Below, piece by piece: positions 45,321 to 54,566 of a stretch of DNA of 64,000 nt (position 1 is the first letter of the stretch; every line of letters begins with the position of its first letter). The notes below the pieces were generated by a model that ran no database searches, had not been told where the DNA came from, and saw nothing but the letters and a program-made list of their open reading frames with translations. The translations under genes and the position numbers were made by a program. The stretch lies in the NCBI RefSeq assembly GCF_016863555.1, contig NZ_BOPC01000004.1, forward strand, positions 1 through 64,000. The letters run 5' to 3'. Source of the DNA: Micromonospora qiuiae (lineage in GTDB: Bacteria; Actinomycetota; Actinomycetes; Mycobacteriales; Micromonosporaceae).

Positions 45321-45619
45321 AACCGGCCCGGAAACGCCGACACGCCGCAACCCACGCCGCCCACAGGGCCGGACACCCCGACATGCCGCATCCCGCGCCC
45401 GCCCTGGGCACCCCAACACCCCGACTTGCCGCAACCTGCACCGTTCGCAATCCCCAGGCAAGCACCCCAGCACCGCCCCAGGCACTCGCGGCCACCACGC
45501 CTGGCCCCACCTCGCCGCCACCATCTGTTGCCGGTTGCTCTGTGATCACGCTCCGAGGAGCGCACTCCGGCCGACGTCGTCCGCCTGGTAAAGGCGGAAA
45601 CGCACCCGCCAGCCCTCAC

Positions 45620-46573
45620 TCAGAGGGTGAGAGTGGCGGTGGTGCGGGGGTCGAGCCTGCCGTCGGCGACGACGACGTGGTAGCGGCCGTGCCGGCTGGT
45701 GCCGGCGGGGATGGTCGCGGTCTGCTCGAAGGCGAACGCGACGCAGACCCCCGGGTACATGGTGGTCCGCACGAACCACCGGTCGCCCGGTCCGAGGCCG
45801 CTGAAGACCAGGGTGTACGCCCCACCTTCCGGTGCCTGCCCGGTCATCGCCACCCATGGTTCGGCACACCCGTTGACCGCCTCCTCCCCGGTCAGCGAAG
45901 CGGTGAACACCTCGGGCGGTTCGGTGGCCACCGCCCGCCAGAAGAACCCGCCGTAGCCGGCCCCGCCGGGGCGGCCGTTGGTGGCCGGGCTGCCCAGCAC
46001 GACGTCCCGGTCGGCGGGGGCGGTGAGGATGCTGGTCACCTCCAGCCGCCAGGCGCCGCCGTGACCAGGCATCGGACTCAGCGCGCCGCCGTGACCAGGC
46101 CCCGGACTCAGCGCGCCGCCGTGACCGGGCACCGGCGAGGCGGTGAGGGTGCGCCGCTCGGTGAGCAGGACGTCGCCGGCCGGGTCGCACCAGTGCAGCC
46201 GGTGGTCGAGCCGGTCGGCCGACCGATGCTCCCAGCCGGTGTGCACGATCCGGCCGTGGTCGGCCCGCCAGGTGTACCCGAGGTCGCGCACGTAGGTGCG
46301 CCCGCCCCAGAGGTTGGTGCCGTTCACGTCCTGCACGGCCAGGGAGGCCCCGAGGTGCCAGACGTGGTCGGCGGGAAGCGCGTCGCTGACCCGGGTGCCG
46401 GCCAGCGTACGCACCGGGTGCAGATAGGGCCGGGGCCCGTGTCGGGCGTCGAGGTCGGGGGCGAGCACGTACCGCGCGACCGGCGTACCGTCGACGAACA
46501 GGTGCGGATCGTCGCCGGCAGCCGGCGTACGGTCGACCGGCAGGTTCCGGCCGACGGCGTCGGCGGTGGTCAC
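45620..46573 (-). CDS. PmoA-family (DUF6807-like) protein
   Basis: A 317-residue beta-rich protein. The pattern VRTLAGTRVSDALPADHVWH, then GTNLWGGRTYV, GYGGFFWRA and EPWVAMTG is that of DUF6807/PmoA-family proteins. The family was named after methane oxygenase, but its members sit in sugar-degradation clusters and their activity is unknown. The GTG at 46573 overlaps the stop of the preceding gene (GTGA). Three in-frame copies of a 10-residue repeat (PGHGGALSP-type) interrupt the middle. Last gene of the leftward uronate-transport operon. Confidence 0.8.
   Translation of the reverse strand: MTTADAVGRNLPVDRTPAAGDDPHLFVDGTPVARYVLAPDLDARHGPRPYLHPVRTLAGTRVSDALPADHVWHLGASLAVQDVNGTNLWGGRTYVRDLGYTWRADHGRIVHTGWEHRSADRLDHRLHWCDPAGDVLLTERRTLTASPVPGHGGALSPGPGHGGALSPMPGHGGAWRLEVTSILTAPADRDVVLGSPATNGRPGGAGYGGFFWRAVATEPPEVFTASLTGEEAVNGCAEPWVAMTGQAPEGGAYTLVFSGLGPGDRWFVRTTMYPGVCVAFAFEQTATIPAGTSRHGRYHVVVADGRLDPRTTATLTL
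46053..46137 (-). repeat. In-frame 30-bp tandem repeat within the PmoA-family gene
   Basis: The unit beginning GCGCCGCCGTGACCAGGC repeats at 46053, 46083 and 46113. It encodes three copies of a Pro-Gly-His-Gly-Gly-Ala-Leu-Ser-Pro-like peptide. Reading frame is kept, suggesting slippage expansion of a surface loop. Confidence 0.9.
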
Positions 46574-47181
46574 GACAGCTCCGCCTGGGCGACCGGCCGA
46601 CGACGGGCGACGGCGTGCACGGCGGCCAGCGCGTACCCGGCGAGGATCGGCACGGCGACCGGGGTGACCAGCAGCCCGAGCAGCGCTGCCACCACGCCGG
46701 TGCCGGCCAGCCCGGCCCAGGTCGCGGGGTGGTCGAGGCAGGCGCGGGCAGCGCGGATGGCCGCCGACCACCACCCGGTGCCGCCGCTGCGGCCCACCTC
46801 GACCACGATCGCGGCGGCGTACCCGAGCAGGGCCGCCGCGACCACGGTGGTCAGGCTCAGCGCCGGTACGCCGCCCGGCACCCGACCGCTGGCCAGCGCG
46901 ACCAGGTCGGCGACGAGCAGGCCGACGGCGACGAGCCCGATCAGGGTCACCGGCAGGCCGGGCAGCAGGCCCCGGCCGAACCGGGACAGCGTGCGCCGGG
47001 CGGTGGGCCAGGTGCCGGCGGTGAGGCGGTCGTGCACGGCCGCGCTGGCGGTGCCGACCGCGGCGCCGGCGGTCAACACCGGTGCCGCGGCCAGCACGGT
47101 CAGGATGCCCAGCAGCGCCAGATCGGCGGCGTCGCTGACCGTGTCGCGCCAGTCGCGGCGCTGCTCAGCCCTTGAGTCCAC
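46570..47181 (-). CDS. DUF624/YesL-like membrane protein
   Basis: A 203-residue membrane protein with about five hydrophobic segments. The start (DTVSDAADLALLGILTVLAA, then PVLTAGAAVGTASAAV) resembles DUF624/YesL proteins, which accompany sugar ABC transporters for plant polysaccharides; the role is unknown. The GTG at 47181 lies inside the end of the permease gene (17-base overlap), and its stop overlaps the PmoA-family start. The family match is by eye and moderate. Confidence 0.7.
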   Translation of the reverse strand: MDSRAEQRRDWRDTVSDAADLALLGILTVLAAAPVLTAGAAVGTASAAVHDRLTAGTWPTARRTLSRFGRGLLPGLPVTLIGLVAVGLLVADLVALASGRVPGGVPALSLTTVVAAALLGYAAAIVVEVGRSGGTGWWSAAIRAARACLDHPATWAGLAGTGVVAALLGLLVTPVAVPILAGYALAAVHAVARRRPVAQAELS

Positions 47182-48049
47182 TGGTGTTGATCCCTTCGAC
47201 GAGCATCCGCTGGAACGCGACGAAGAACACGAAGACCGGAAGCAGGGAGAGCACCGCCATGGCGAACATCGGGCCGACCGCGCTCTGGCTGGTCGAGTCG
47301 ATGAACAGGGTCAGCGCCACCGGCACGGTGTAGTCGCTCAGGTTGGACAGGTAGACCAGTTGCCGGAAGAACTCGTTCCAGGTCCAGATGAACGAGAAGA
47401 TCGCTGTGGTGACCAGCGCGGGCCGGCTCAGCGGCAGGATGACGTGCCGGAAGATGCCGAACGGGCCGGCCCCGTCGATCCGCGCCGCCTCGTCCAGCTC
47501 GCGCGGGATGCTCCGCATGAACTGCACCATGAGGAAGACGAAGAACGCCTCGGTGGCGAGGAACTGCGGGATCAGCAGCGGCAGGTACGGCCAGTCGCCG
47601 CCGACCAGACCGAAGCTACGGAAGAGGATGTACTGCGGCACGATCAGCACGTGACTCGGCAGCAGCAGGGTGCCGATCATGACGGCGAACCACACCCGGC
47701 GCAGCCGGAACCTCAACCGAGCGAAGGCGTACGCGGCCAGCAGGCAGCTCACCGCGTTGCCGATCACGGTGAGCAGGCTGACCATTGCGCTGTTGAGGAA
47801 GAACCGGCCGAAGCTGACGTCGAAGTTGGTCCAGCCGTCGGGGTAGTTGCCCGGGGTGAAGCGCTCCGGCAGCAGGCCGATGTTGTTGACGATCTCCTGC
47901 TGCGACTTGACCGACGTGCCGACCATCCAGATCAGCGGGTAGAGCACGACCGCGACGATGGCCAGCAGGACGACCAGCCGCAGCCAGGAACGGCTGCGCG
48001 GGCGTTGCGCGCGGGCCGCCACGGGCGGGGCGACGGTGCTCGCCACCAT
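47165..48049 (-). CDS. Sugar/uronate ABC transporter permease, MalG type
   Basis: A 294-residue six-helix permease. The EAA loop is ELDEAARIDGAGPFGIFRHV followed by ILPLSRP. It forms the channel with the MalF-type subunit, whose stop overlaps its ATG by one base (TGATG). Context with uronate catabolism and pectate lyases suggests oligogalacturonide import. Confidence 0.92.
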   Translation of the reverse strand: MVASTVAPPVAARAQRPRSRSWLRLVVLLAIVAVVLYPLIWMVGTSVKSQQEIVNNIGLLPERFTPGNYPDGWTNFDVSFGRFFLNSAMVSLLTVIGNAVSCLLAAYAFARLRFRLRRVWFAVMIGTLLLPSHVLIVPQYILFRSFGLVGGDWPYLPLLIPQFLATEAFFVFLMVQFMRSIPRELDEAARIDGAGPFGIFRHVILPLSRPALVTTAIFSFIWTWNEFFRQLVYLSNLSDYTVPVALTLFIDSTSQSAVGPMFAMAVLSLLPVFVFFVAFQRMLVEGINTSGLKG

Positions 48050-49032
48050 CAGCGGTCCTCCCCGTCGGAGTAGTGCACCCAGAACCGGCCGGTGCTGAAG
48101 AAGATCACCGTGATGATCGCGATGGCGATCAGGAAGACCCAGGCCATCGCGGAGGCGTAGCCCATCTCCAGGTCGGTGAAGCCGGTGATGTAGAGGTTGA
48201 GCGTGTACATCAGGGTCGAGTCGACCGGCCCGCCGGTGCCGTTGCTGAGCACGAACGCGGCGGTGAAGCCCTGGAAGCCGTTGATGGTCTCCAGCACCAG
48301 ATTGAAGAAGATCACCGGGGAGAGCATCGGCAGGGTCACGTTGACGAACTGCCGGAACTTACCGGCCCCGTCCACCGCGGCGGCCTCGTACAGCTCGGTC
48401 GGCACCTGCTTGAGCCCGGCCAGGAAGATCACCATCGGCGCGCCGAACTGCCAGATGGCCAGCACCATCAGCGTCTCCAGGGCCCAGTCCGGGTCGTTGA
48501 CCCAGGGCTTGCCCTCGATGCCGAAGAGAGCGAGGAAGGAGTTGAAGGCCCCCTCCCGGTTGAACATGTTCACCCAGACGATGGCCAGCGCCACACTGCC
48601 GCCGAGCAGCGACGGCAGGTAGAACAGGCCACGGAACAGCCCGACGCCGCGCCAGGCCCGGTTGAGCAGCAGGGCCACCCCGAGCGCCGCGGCGAGCTTC
48701 AACGGTACGGCGATCAGGGCGAAGTTGAGCGTCACGCGTACCGAGTGCCACCACGACGGATCGCTGATGAACATCCGTTCGTAGTTGGCCAGCCCGACCC
48801 ACTCCACCTCGGACCACGGGGTGAGGATGTCGTAGTTGGTGAAGCTGAGGTAGAGCGACAACAGCATGGGGATCGCCGTGATGGCCATCAGACCGACGAG
48901 CCAGGGCGACAGGAAGACGTAGCCGGCCAGACCTTCCCCGTGCCGGATTCGTCCGGTCCCGCCCCGGGGGGCGGGGGGTCGGACGGATCCGGTGCCGCGG
49001 CGGGTCGGGTCGGGCGCCGTGGTCAGGGCCAC
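48049..49032 (-). CDS. Sugar/uronate ABC transporter permease, MalF type
   Basis: A 327-residue permease. The first membrane helix is at about residues 36-58 (GYVFLSPWLVGLMAITAIPM), and the EAA loop is ELYEAAAVDGAGKFRQFVNV followed by TLPMLSP. The gene begins with GTG at 49032, 32 bases after the binding-protein stop. As in the other cluster, no dedicated ATPase gene is present. Confidence 0.92.
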   Translation of the reverse strand: MALTTAPDPTRRGTGSVRPPAPRGGTGRIRHGEGLAGYVFLSPWLVGLMAITAIPMLLSLYLSFTNYDILTPWSEVEWVGLANYERMFISDPSWWHSVRVTLNFALIAVPLKLAAALGVALLLNRAWRGVGLFRGLFYLPSLLGGSVALAIVWVNMFNREGAFNSFLALFGIEGKPWVNDPDWALETLMVLAIWQFGAPMVIFLAGLKQVPTELYEAAAVDGAGKFRQFVNVTLPMLSPVIFFNLVLETINGFQGFTAAFVLSNGTGGPVDSTLMYTLNLYITGFTDLEMGYASAMAWVFLIAIAIITVIFFSTGRFWVHYSDGEDR

Positions 49033-49064
49033 GAACTGCTCCTCTCCGAAGTCCTGCGGCGGGG

Positions 49065-50402
49065 TCAGGAGACGATTGCCGCCTTGCAGGCCTCGACGAA
49101 CTGGGCGGCGGCCTCGGCGGGCGCGGCCCGGCCGTACTGGGCGTTCTCGGCGGCCTTGGTCAGCTCGGATTTGACCTTGCTGTGGCCCTTGATCGGCACC
49201 TGGGGCGACTCGCCGAACTTCTCGGCCAGCTCGTTCTCGACCGTGATGGACTGCTTCATCGCCGGGTCGGTGGCGTCGTCGCTGATCACCCGGCGCAGGT
49301 CCAGGTTGGACGGCAGACCCCGGTCGGTGCCGAGCAGCTTCACCGCCTCCGGGTCATTGACCAGGAAGTTGATCACGTCGGCCGCGACGTCGGCGTGTTT
49401 GCTGCCCCGGAAGATCGACCAGTACATCGAGGCGCGGGCCCACTGGCCGCTCGGGTCACCGGGGTAGGCGATGACACCCAGCTCGTCGGCGGTGTTCTTC
49501 TTCAGCTCCGGCATCTGGTTCACCCAGACCCACGAGGTCGCGGCCTTGCCGGTCACCACGAGCTGCTTGGTGATGTCGGTGGCGTTGCCCTCGTGGATGA
49601 CGTCCGGCGGCGGGGTGGCGCCCCGGTCGCGAGCGCCCTTCCACAGCTCGAACCACTTGGTCACGTCCTCGACGGTGAAGCCCAGCTCGTTGCCGGAGTA
49701 GAGGTCCTTGCCCTGCTGGCGCAGCCAGACCCAGAACGCCTTGTAGTCGGCGCTGGGGTCCTGGGTGCCGGGGATTCCGGCCTTCTTGCTGACCTGCTCG
49801 GCCCAGGCGACGTGCTCCTCCCAGCTCATCCCGGTGGTCGGCTCGGGCAGGCCGTTCTTGTCCAGCAGGGTCTTGTTGTAGACCAGGCCCTGGGTGTTCT
49901 CCCCGGCGGCCAGGCCGGCGAGCTTGCCGTCGACCACGCCGTACTGGAGCAGGCTGGGCGGGAACTTGGTGGTGTCGAGGTCACCGGAGTCCTGGTACTT
50001 CTTCAGGTCCAGCGTGGTGTTGCGGGCCGCGTACTCGGCGAGGAAGTTGTCGTCGATCTGGAAGATGTCCGGCGGGTTGCCGCCGGCGGTGAGGGTGGCC
50101 AGCTTGTCGAAGTAGCCCTGGTTGGCCTGCCAGGTCTTCTCGAAGGTGACGTCCGGGTTCTTCTCGGTGTAGAGATCGAGGGCCTGCTTGGTGAGCTGCG
50201 CCCGGGCCTCGCCGCCCCACCAGAAGATGGAGAGCCTGACCTTTCCGTCGGACGCCGCGTCGTCGTCGCCGCAGGCCGCGGCTGCGCCGATCAGCGGCAG
50301 GGTCACCACGGCGGCGAGCAGGCCGCGCAGGAATCGGCGACGCAGCAGAGGGGTACGGTAAGTGCGCCCGTCGGGGACGCTGGTGGCGGTTGCGGGGTGC
50401 AT
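49065..50402 (-). CDS. Extracellular solute-binding lipoprotein
   Basis: A 445-residue binding protein. The export signal carries a twin-arginine-like RRRFLRG and a lipobox-like AAAC. The mature part contains LSIFWWGGEARAQLTKQALD, the DIFQIDDNFLAEYA region and GLVYNKTLL. The ATG at 50402 is chosen because AAGGAG sits eight bases before it. First gene after the LacI gene, only five bases apart, so both may be one transcript. The ligand is inferred to be uronate oligomers from the operon. Confidence 0.9.
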   Translation of the reverse strand: MHPATATSVPDGRTYRTPLLRRRFLRGLLAAVVTLPLIGAAAACGDDDAASDGKVRLSIFWWGGEARAQLTKQALDLYTEKNPDVTFEKTWQANQGYFDKLATLTAGGNPPDIFQIDDNFLAEYAARNTTLDLKKYQDSGDLDTTKFPPSLLQYGVVDGKLAGLAAGENTQGLVYNKTLLDKNGLPEPTTGMSWEEHVAWAEQVSKKAGIPGTQDPSADYKAFWVWLRQQGKDLYSGNELGFTVEDVTKWFELWKGARDRGATPPPDVIHEGNATDITKQLVVTGKAATSWVWVNQMPELKKNTADELGVIAYPGDPSGQWARASMYWSIFRGSKHADVAADVINFLVNDPEAVKLLGTDRGLPSNLDLRRVISDDATDPAMKQSITVENELAEKFGESPQVPIKGHSKVKSELTKAAENAQYGRAAPAEAAAQFVEACKAAIVS

Positions 50403-50407
50403 TGCGC

Positions 50408-51550
50408 TCACTCCTTGGCGTTAGGAGGCGACGACGTCACCGGCGACACGGTCGGGGTGCCCGGGTCCGCACGGCGATGCGGGCCCGGGCCTGCGGCAGT
50501 GGCACCGGGAGCGTCCCGGCCGGCGTAGGGCCCCGGCGCGGTGGAGTCGCGGATGACCAACTCGGTCTGGAGCATTACCTGTGCGGTGGTACGACGAGCG
50601 CCGACAGCCGCGGCGGCACCACTTCCCCGCCCGGTGCGTGGGAGTTCGGTGTCCTGTTGCAGCAACATGTCGACGGCCGTCCGGCCGGCGGCCGCGGTCG
50701 GCGTGGCCACCGTCGTCAGCTTGGGTCGGGTGAGCCGGCTCAGGGTGATGTCGTCGATCCCGACGACACTGATCTCCTGCGGCACCCGGACCCCGAGTGC
50801 GTCCAGCCCTTCGAGCAGGCCGATCGCCATCAGGTCGTTGTAGGCGAGCACGGCGGTGACACCGGCCCGACGGACCTGCTCCGCCTGGGCCAGACCGCCG
50901 GATTCCGTGGGTGGGTTCGGGCCGAGCACGGTCAGCTCCGCCCCGGCGGCCCGCGCCGCCGCGCCGGCGGCCCGCCGCAGCTCCCGGCTGGTCCAGGAGC
51001 CGCGCGGCCCGGCCAGCAGGGCGATCTCCCGGTGCCCCAGCCGGGCCAGGTGCTCGATGGCCGACCGGGCGCCCTGCCCGACGTCCATCAGGACGCACGG
51101 TAGGCCGGCCAGCTGACGGTTGACCACCACCAGCGGGACCTCCCGGCTGAGTTGCTCGATCAGGCTGTTGCTCATCCGTGGGCTGCACAGCAGCACCCCG
51201 TCGACCTGCTTGGCCAGCGCGTGGACCAGCTCCTCCTCGGCCGCGGCGTCCTCATTGGTGTCGGCCACGAAGACGTGGTAGTCGCGGTGGCGGGCCTGAC
51301 TCTCCGCCGCTTTGATCAGCGGCGGGAAGAACGGGTTGGCGATGTCCGCGATGATCAGCCCGATGTTGTGCGTACGCCCGGTGATCAGTGCCCGGGCGGC
51401 CCGGTTGGGGCGGTAGCCCAGATCCTCGGCGCACGCCAGCACCCGCACCCGGGTCTCCGGGTTCACCAGGTGTGGCGCGGAGAAGGTGCGGGAGACGGTG
51501 GAGATGTGCACACCGGAGGCCCTTGCCACGTCCCGGATGGTGACCGGCAT
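50408..51550 (-). CDS. LacI-family repressor of the uronate island
   Basis: A 380-residue regulator with HTH VTIRDVARASGVHISTVSRT (residues 3-22) and a sugar-sensor domain up to about 335. The C-terminal 40 residues are a Pro/Gly/Ala-rich extension not typical of the family. The ATG at 51550 follows AAGGAGG by five bases; an ATG at 51565 overlaps that site. Two TGCAAA-type dyads lie between it and the divergent oxidoreductase gene. It probably represses both arms of the island. Confidence 0.9.
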   Translation of the reverse strand: MPVTIRDVARASGVHISTVSRTFSAPHLVNPETRVRVLACAEDLGYRPNRAARALITGRTHNIGLIIADIANPFFPPLIKAAESQARHRDYHVFVADTNEDAAAEEELVHALAKQVDGVLLCSPRMSNSLIEQLSREVPLVVVNRQLAGLPCVLMDVGQGARSAIEHLARLGHREIALLAGPRGSWTSRELRRAAGAAARAAGAELTVLGPNPPTESGGLAQAEQVRRAGVTAVLAYNDLMAIGLLEGLDALGVRVPQEISVVGIDDITLSRLTRPKLTTVATPTAAAGRTAVDMLLQQDTELPRTGRGSGAAAAVGARRTTAQVMLQTELVIRDSTAPGPYAGRDAPGATAAGPGPHRRADPGTPTVSPVTSSPPNAKE

Positions 51551-51594
51551 CAGCGCCTCCTTCATGTGTCGGCGGTCACGGTGCCGCCAATTAA

Positions 51595-51608
51595 TGCAAA
51601 CGGTTGCT
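51595..51608. promoter_or_regulatory. LacI-type operator 1 of the uronate island
   Basis: TGCAAACGGTTGCT is an imperfect dyad around CG, 45 bases upstream of the LacI start. It matches operator 2 in its TGCAAA half-site. Confidence 0.65.
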
Positions 51609-51745
51609 CCACTGTCAACGGCGGACGGTTACAGATGTGTTGCGACAGCGCTTTCCGCACGCCTGCCAACACTCACCAAACTGGACATACAACGCGGATT
51701 CGCGTTGCCTTGTTGACGCGATGAGATCGATCGTGGTTACTTCAC

Positions 51746-51759
51746 TGCAAAGGTTTGCA
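51746..51759. promoter_or_regulatory. LacI-type operator 2 of the uronate island
   Basis: TGCAAAGGTTTGCA is a dyad with perfect six-base arms, 24 bases upstream of the oxidoreductase GTG start and 138 bases from operator 1. Sharing the TGCAAA arm with operator 1 suggests one regulator for both divergent transcripts. Confidence 0.7.
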
Positions 51760-51782
51760 CAAAGATCGAGGAGGATCGGTCT

Positions 51783-53111
51783 GTGTCACCGCAACCCGGC
51801 AGGCCGGCCCGGTATGCCGTCGTCGGCACCGGCGCCCGCGCCGAAATGTTCGTCCGGGCACTGGTCCGCGACCACGCGGGCACCGCCGAACTGGTCGCGC
51901 TCGCCGACGTCAACCAGATCCGGATGGACGCCCACAACCGGTGGCTCGGCGAGCTGGGGCATCCGCCGGTGCCGACGTACCACGCGCGTGACTTCGCCGC
52001 CATGCTGTCCAAGGAGCGGGTCGACGTGGTCCTGGTGACCTCGGTGGACGTCACCCACGACGAGTACGTGGTGGCCGGGCTGGAGGCCGGCTGTGACGTG
52101 GTCACCGAGAAACCGATGACCACCGACGCGCCCCGCTGCCAGCGCATCCTCGACGCGGTACGGCGCACCGGCCGGCGGGTGACCGTGGCCTTCAACTACC
52201 GTTACAACCCGCTGCACGAGCAGCTGCGGCGGCTGCTCGCCGAGGGCGCGGTCGGCGAGATCGGCTCGGTGCACTTCGAGTGGCTGCTCGACGTGCGCCA
52301 CGGCGCCGACTACTTCCGCCGCTGGCACCGCGACAAGGCCAGCTCCGGCGGGCTGATGGTGCACAAGGCCAGTCACCACTTCGACCTGGTCAACTGGTGG
52401 CTGGACGCCACACCCGTGCAGGTGTACGCCGCCGGTCGGCTGTTCTTCTACGGCGAGAACGGGCGCCGGCACGGCTACGCCCGCGACTACGACCGGGCAC
52501 ACGATGCCCCCGCCGCCGACGATGACCCGTTCGCGCTGCGCCTGGCCGAGCACCCCCGGCTGCGCGAGCTGTACCTCGACGCCGAACGCTCCGACGGCTA
52601 CCACCGGGACCGCAACGTCTTCGCCCCCGGGGTGAGCATCGAGGACGACATGGCGGTGCTGGCCACCTACTCCACCGGCGCGACCATGACCTACCACCTC
52701 ACCGCGTACGCCCCCTGGGAGGGCTACCGGGTGATGGTCAACGGCAGCCGGGGCCGGTTGGAGCTGGAGGTCACCGAGAGCGAGTTCGTCAGCCCCGCCG
52801 CTGCCGGCTCGCTGAAGGGTGCCGCGTTGCACGGTGGCGAGGCCGCCGCCGAGGGTGGCGGGGCCACGCTGACCCTGCGGCCGTTCTGGTCACCGCCGCA
52901 GCGCATCGAGGTCGAGGGGTACACCCGGCACGGTCACGGTGGCGCGGACGCCCGGATGACCCGGGTGCTGTTCGGCGGCGTACCCGATCCGCTGGACCGC
53001 GCGGCCAGTGCCCGCGACGGCGCGCTGGCCCTGCTCACCGGCCTGGCCGCCAACCGCTCCTTCGACACCGGTGCCCCCGTGCGGGTCGCCGACCTGCTCG
53101 CCCTCGACTGA
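51783..53111 (+). CDS. Gfo/Idh/MocA-family oxidoreductase
   Basis: A 442-residue NAD(P)-dependent sugar dehydrogenase-like enzyme. The Rossmann motif is YAVVGTGARAEMF (about residues 11-23), and the family EKP motif is VVTEKPMTTD. HKASHHFDLVNWWLD (about 193-207) holds the likely catalytic His. The start is a GTG at 51783 with GAGGAGG upstream. First gene of the rightward operon, 24 bases before uxaC. It may act on a uronate or unsaturated uronide, but the substrate is not evident. Confidence 0.88.
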   Translation: MSPQPGRPARYAVVGTGARAEMFVRALVRDHAGTAELVALADVNQIRMDAHNRWLGELGHPPVPTYHARDFAAMLSKERVDVVLVTSVDVTHDEYVVAGLEAGCDVVTEKPMTTDAPRCQRILDAVRRTGRRVTVAFNYRYNPLHEQLRRLLAEGAVGEIGSVHFEWLLDVRHGADYFRRWHRDKASSGGLMVHKASHHFDLVNWWLDATPVQVYAAGRLFFYGENGRRHGYARDYDRAHDAPAADDDPFALRLAEHPRLRELYLDAERSDGYHRDRNVFAPGVSIEDDMAVLATYSTGATMTYHLTAYAPWEGYRVMVNGSRGRLELEVTESEFVSPAAAGSLKGAALHGGEAAAEGGGATLTLRPFWSPPQRIEVEGYTRHGHGGADARMTRVLFGGVPDPLDRAASARDGALALLTGLAANRSFDTGAPVRVADLLALD

Positions 53112-53135
53112 CCTCGACCACAGGAGCCGCACCCC

Positions 53136-54566
53136 GTGCCCACCTCGACCCGACCCGACCTGCTCTTCCCCGCCGAACCGAGCCAACGCGCGCTGGCCCG
53201 GGAGTTGTACGCGCTGGTGGGACAGCTGCCCATCATCTCCCCGCACGGGCACGTCGACCCGGCACTGCTGGCCGAGGACCAGCCGTTTCCAGACCCGTCC
53301 CGGCTGCTCATCGTGCCCGACCACTACCTGACCCGGATGCTGCTCAGTCAGGGCGTACCCCCCGCCGAGCTGGGCGTGCCGACCCGCGACGGCAGCCCGG
53401 TGGAGACCGACGGCCGGCGGATCTGGCGGCGTTTCGCCGAGCACTGGCACCTGTTCCGGGGCACCCCCTCGCGCCTCTGGCTGGAACAGACCTTCACCAA
53501 GGTCTTCGACATCGACACCCGGCTGTCGCCGCAGACCGCCGACGAGGTGTACGACGCGCTCGCCGCCAAGCTCGCCGGACCGGATTTCCGGCCCCGGGCA
53601 CTGTTCGAGCGGTTCAACATCGAGGTCCTCGCCACCACCGAGTCTCCCCTGGACGACCTGGGCCAGCACGCCAAGCTCGCCGCCGACGGCTGGGGCGGGC
53701 CCGGTGGGCGGGTGGTCACCACCTTCCGCCCCGACGACGTGGTGGACCTGGAGTTCGAGGACTGGTCGGCCAACGTCGACCGGCTCGGTGAAATCACCGG
53801 CGAGGACACCGGCACGTACGCCGGCTACCTGGCCGCGCTGCGCTCACGCCGGGAGGCGTTCATCACCGCCGGCGCCACCTCGTCCGACCACGGTCACCGC
53901 ACCGCCCGCACCCTCGACCTCGGCGCGAACGCCGCAGCGGTGTTCGACCGGGCCCGCCGGGGCCGGGCCGAGCCGGGCGACAGCGAGGCGTTCGGAGCGC
54001 ACATGCTGCTGGAGTTCGCCCGGATGTCGCTCGACGACGGGCTGGTCATGCAGCTGCATCCCGGCGCGGTGCGCAACCACAACCGGTGGCTGTACGCCCG
54101 GCACGGCCGCGACGTCGGCGGCGACATCCCGCAGGTCACCGAGTACGTGCACGCACTGGCCCCGCTGCTGGACGCGTACGGCAACGACCCCCGGCTGCGG
54201 GTGGTGCTCTACACCCTCGACGAGGACACCTTCACCCGCGAGCTGGCACCCCTCGCGGGCGGGTACGCCGCCCTGCTGCTCGGCGCGCCCTGGTGGTTCC
54301 TGGACTCCCCCGAGGTGCTGCGCCGGTTCCGGGAGACCGTCACCGAGACCGCCGGCTTCTACAACACCGCCGGGTTCGTCGACGACACCCGCGCATTCTG
54401 CTCCATCCCGGTCCGGCACGACGTGGCGCGCCGCGTCGACGCCGGTTTCCTGGCCCGGCTCGTCGCCGAACACCGGCTGCCCATGGACGAGGCCGCCGAG
54501 ACCATCGTCGACCTGGCGTACCGGCTGCCGAAGCAGGTCTTCAAGTTCGGGGAGAGGCAACCATGA
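53136..54566 (+). CDS. uxaC: Uronate isomerase (glucuronate/galacturonate isomerase)
   Basis: A 476-residue UxaC-type isomerase of the amidohydrolase superfamily. It converts D-glucuronate to D-fructuronate or D-galacturonate to D-tagaturonate. Recognisable parts are SPHGHVDP near residue 35 (metal-binding His pair), the ATTESPLDDL segment near 166, MQLHPGAVRNHN near 308, and the C-terminal RHDVARRVDAGFLARLV. Its stop overlaps the next start (ATGA). Pectate lyases downstream favour galacturonate as the main substrate. Confidence 0.93.
   Translation: MPTSTRPDLLFPAEPSQRALARELYALVGQLPIISPHGHVDPALLAEDQPFPDPSRLLIVPDHYLTRMLLSQGVPPAELGVPTRDGSPVETDGRRIWRRFAEHWHLFRGTPSRLWLEQTFTKVFDIDTRLSPQTADEVYDALAAKLAGPDFRPRALFERFNIEVLATTESPLDDLGQHAKLAADGWGGPGGRVVTTFRPDDVVDLEFEDWSANVDRLGEITGEDTGTYAGYLAALRSRREAFITAGATSSDHGHRTARTLDLGANAAAVFDRARRGRAEPGDSEAFGAHMLLEFARMSLDDGLVMQLHPGAVRNHNRWLYARHGRDVGGDIPQVTEYVHALAPLLDAYGNDPRLRVVLYTLDEDTFTRELAPLAGGYAALLLGAPWWFLDSPEVLRRFRETVTETAGFYNTAGFVDDTRAFCSIPVRHDVARRVDAGFLARLVAEHRLPMDEAAETIVDLAYRLPKQVFKFGERQP

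Noticed and set aside
45383..48073. 896-codon open reading on the plus strand
   Set aside because: It is antisense to four transporter-operon genes with overlapping starts and stops, and begins in the tandem repeat.
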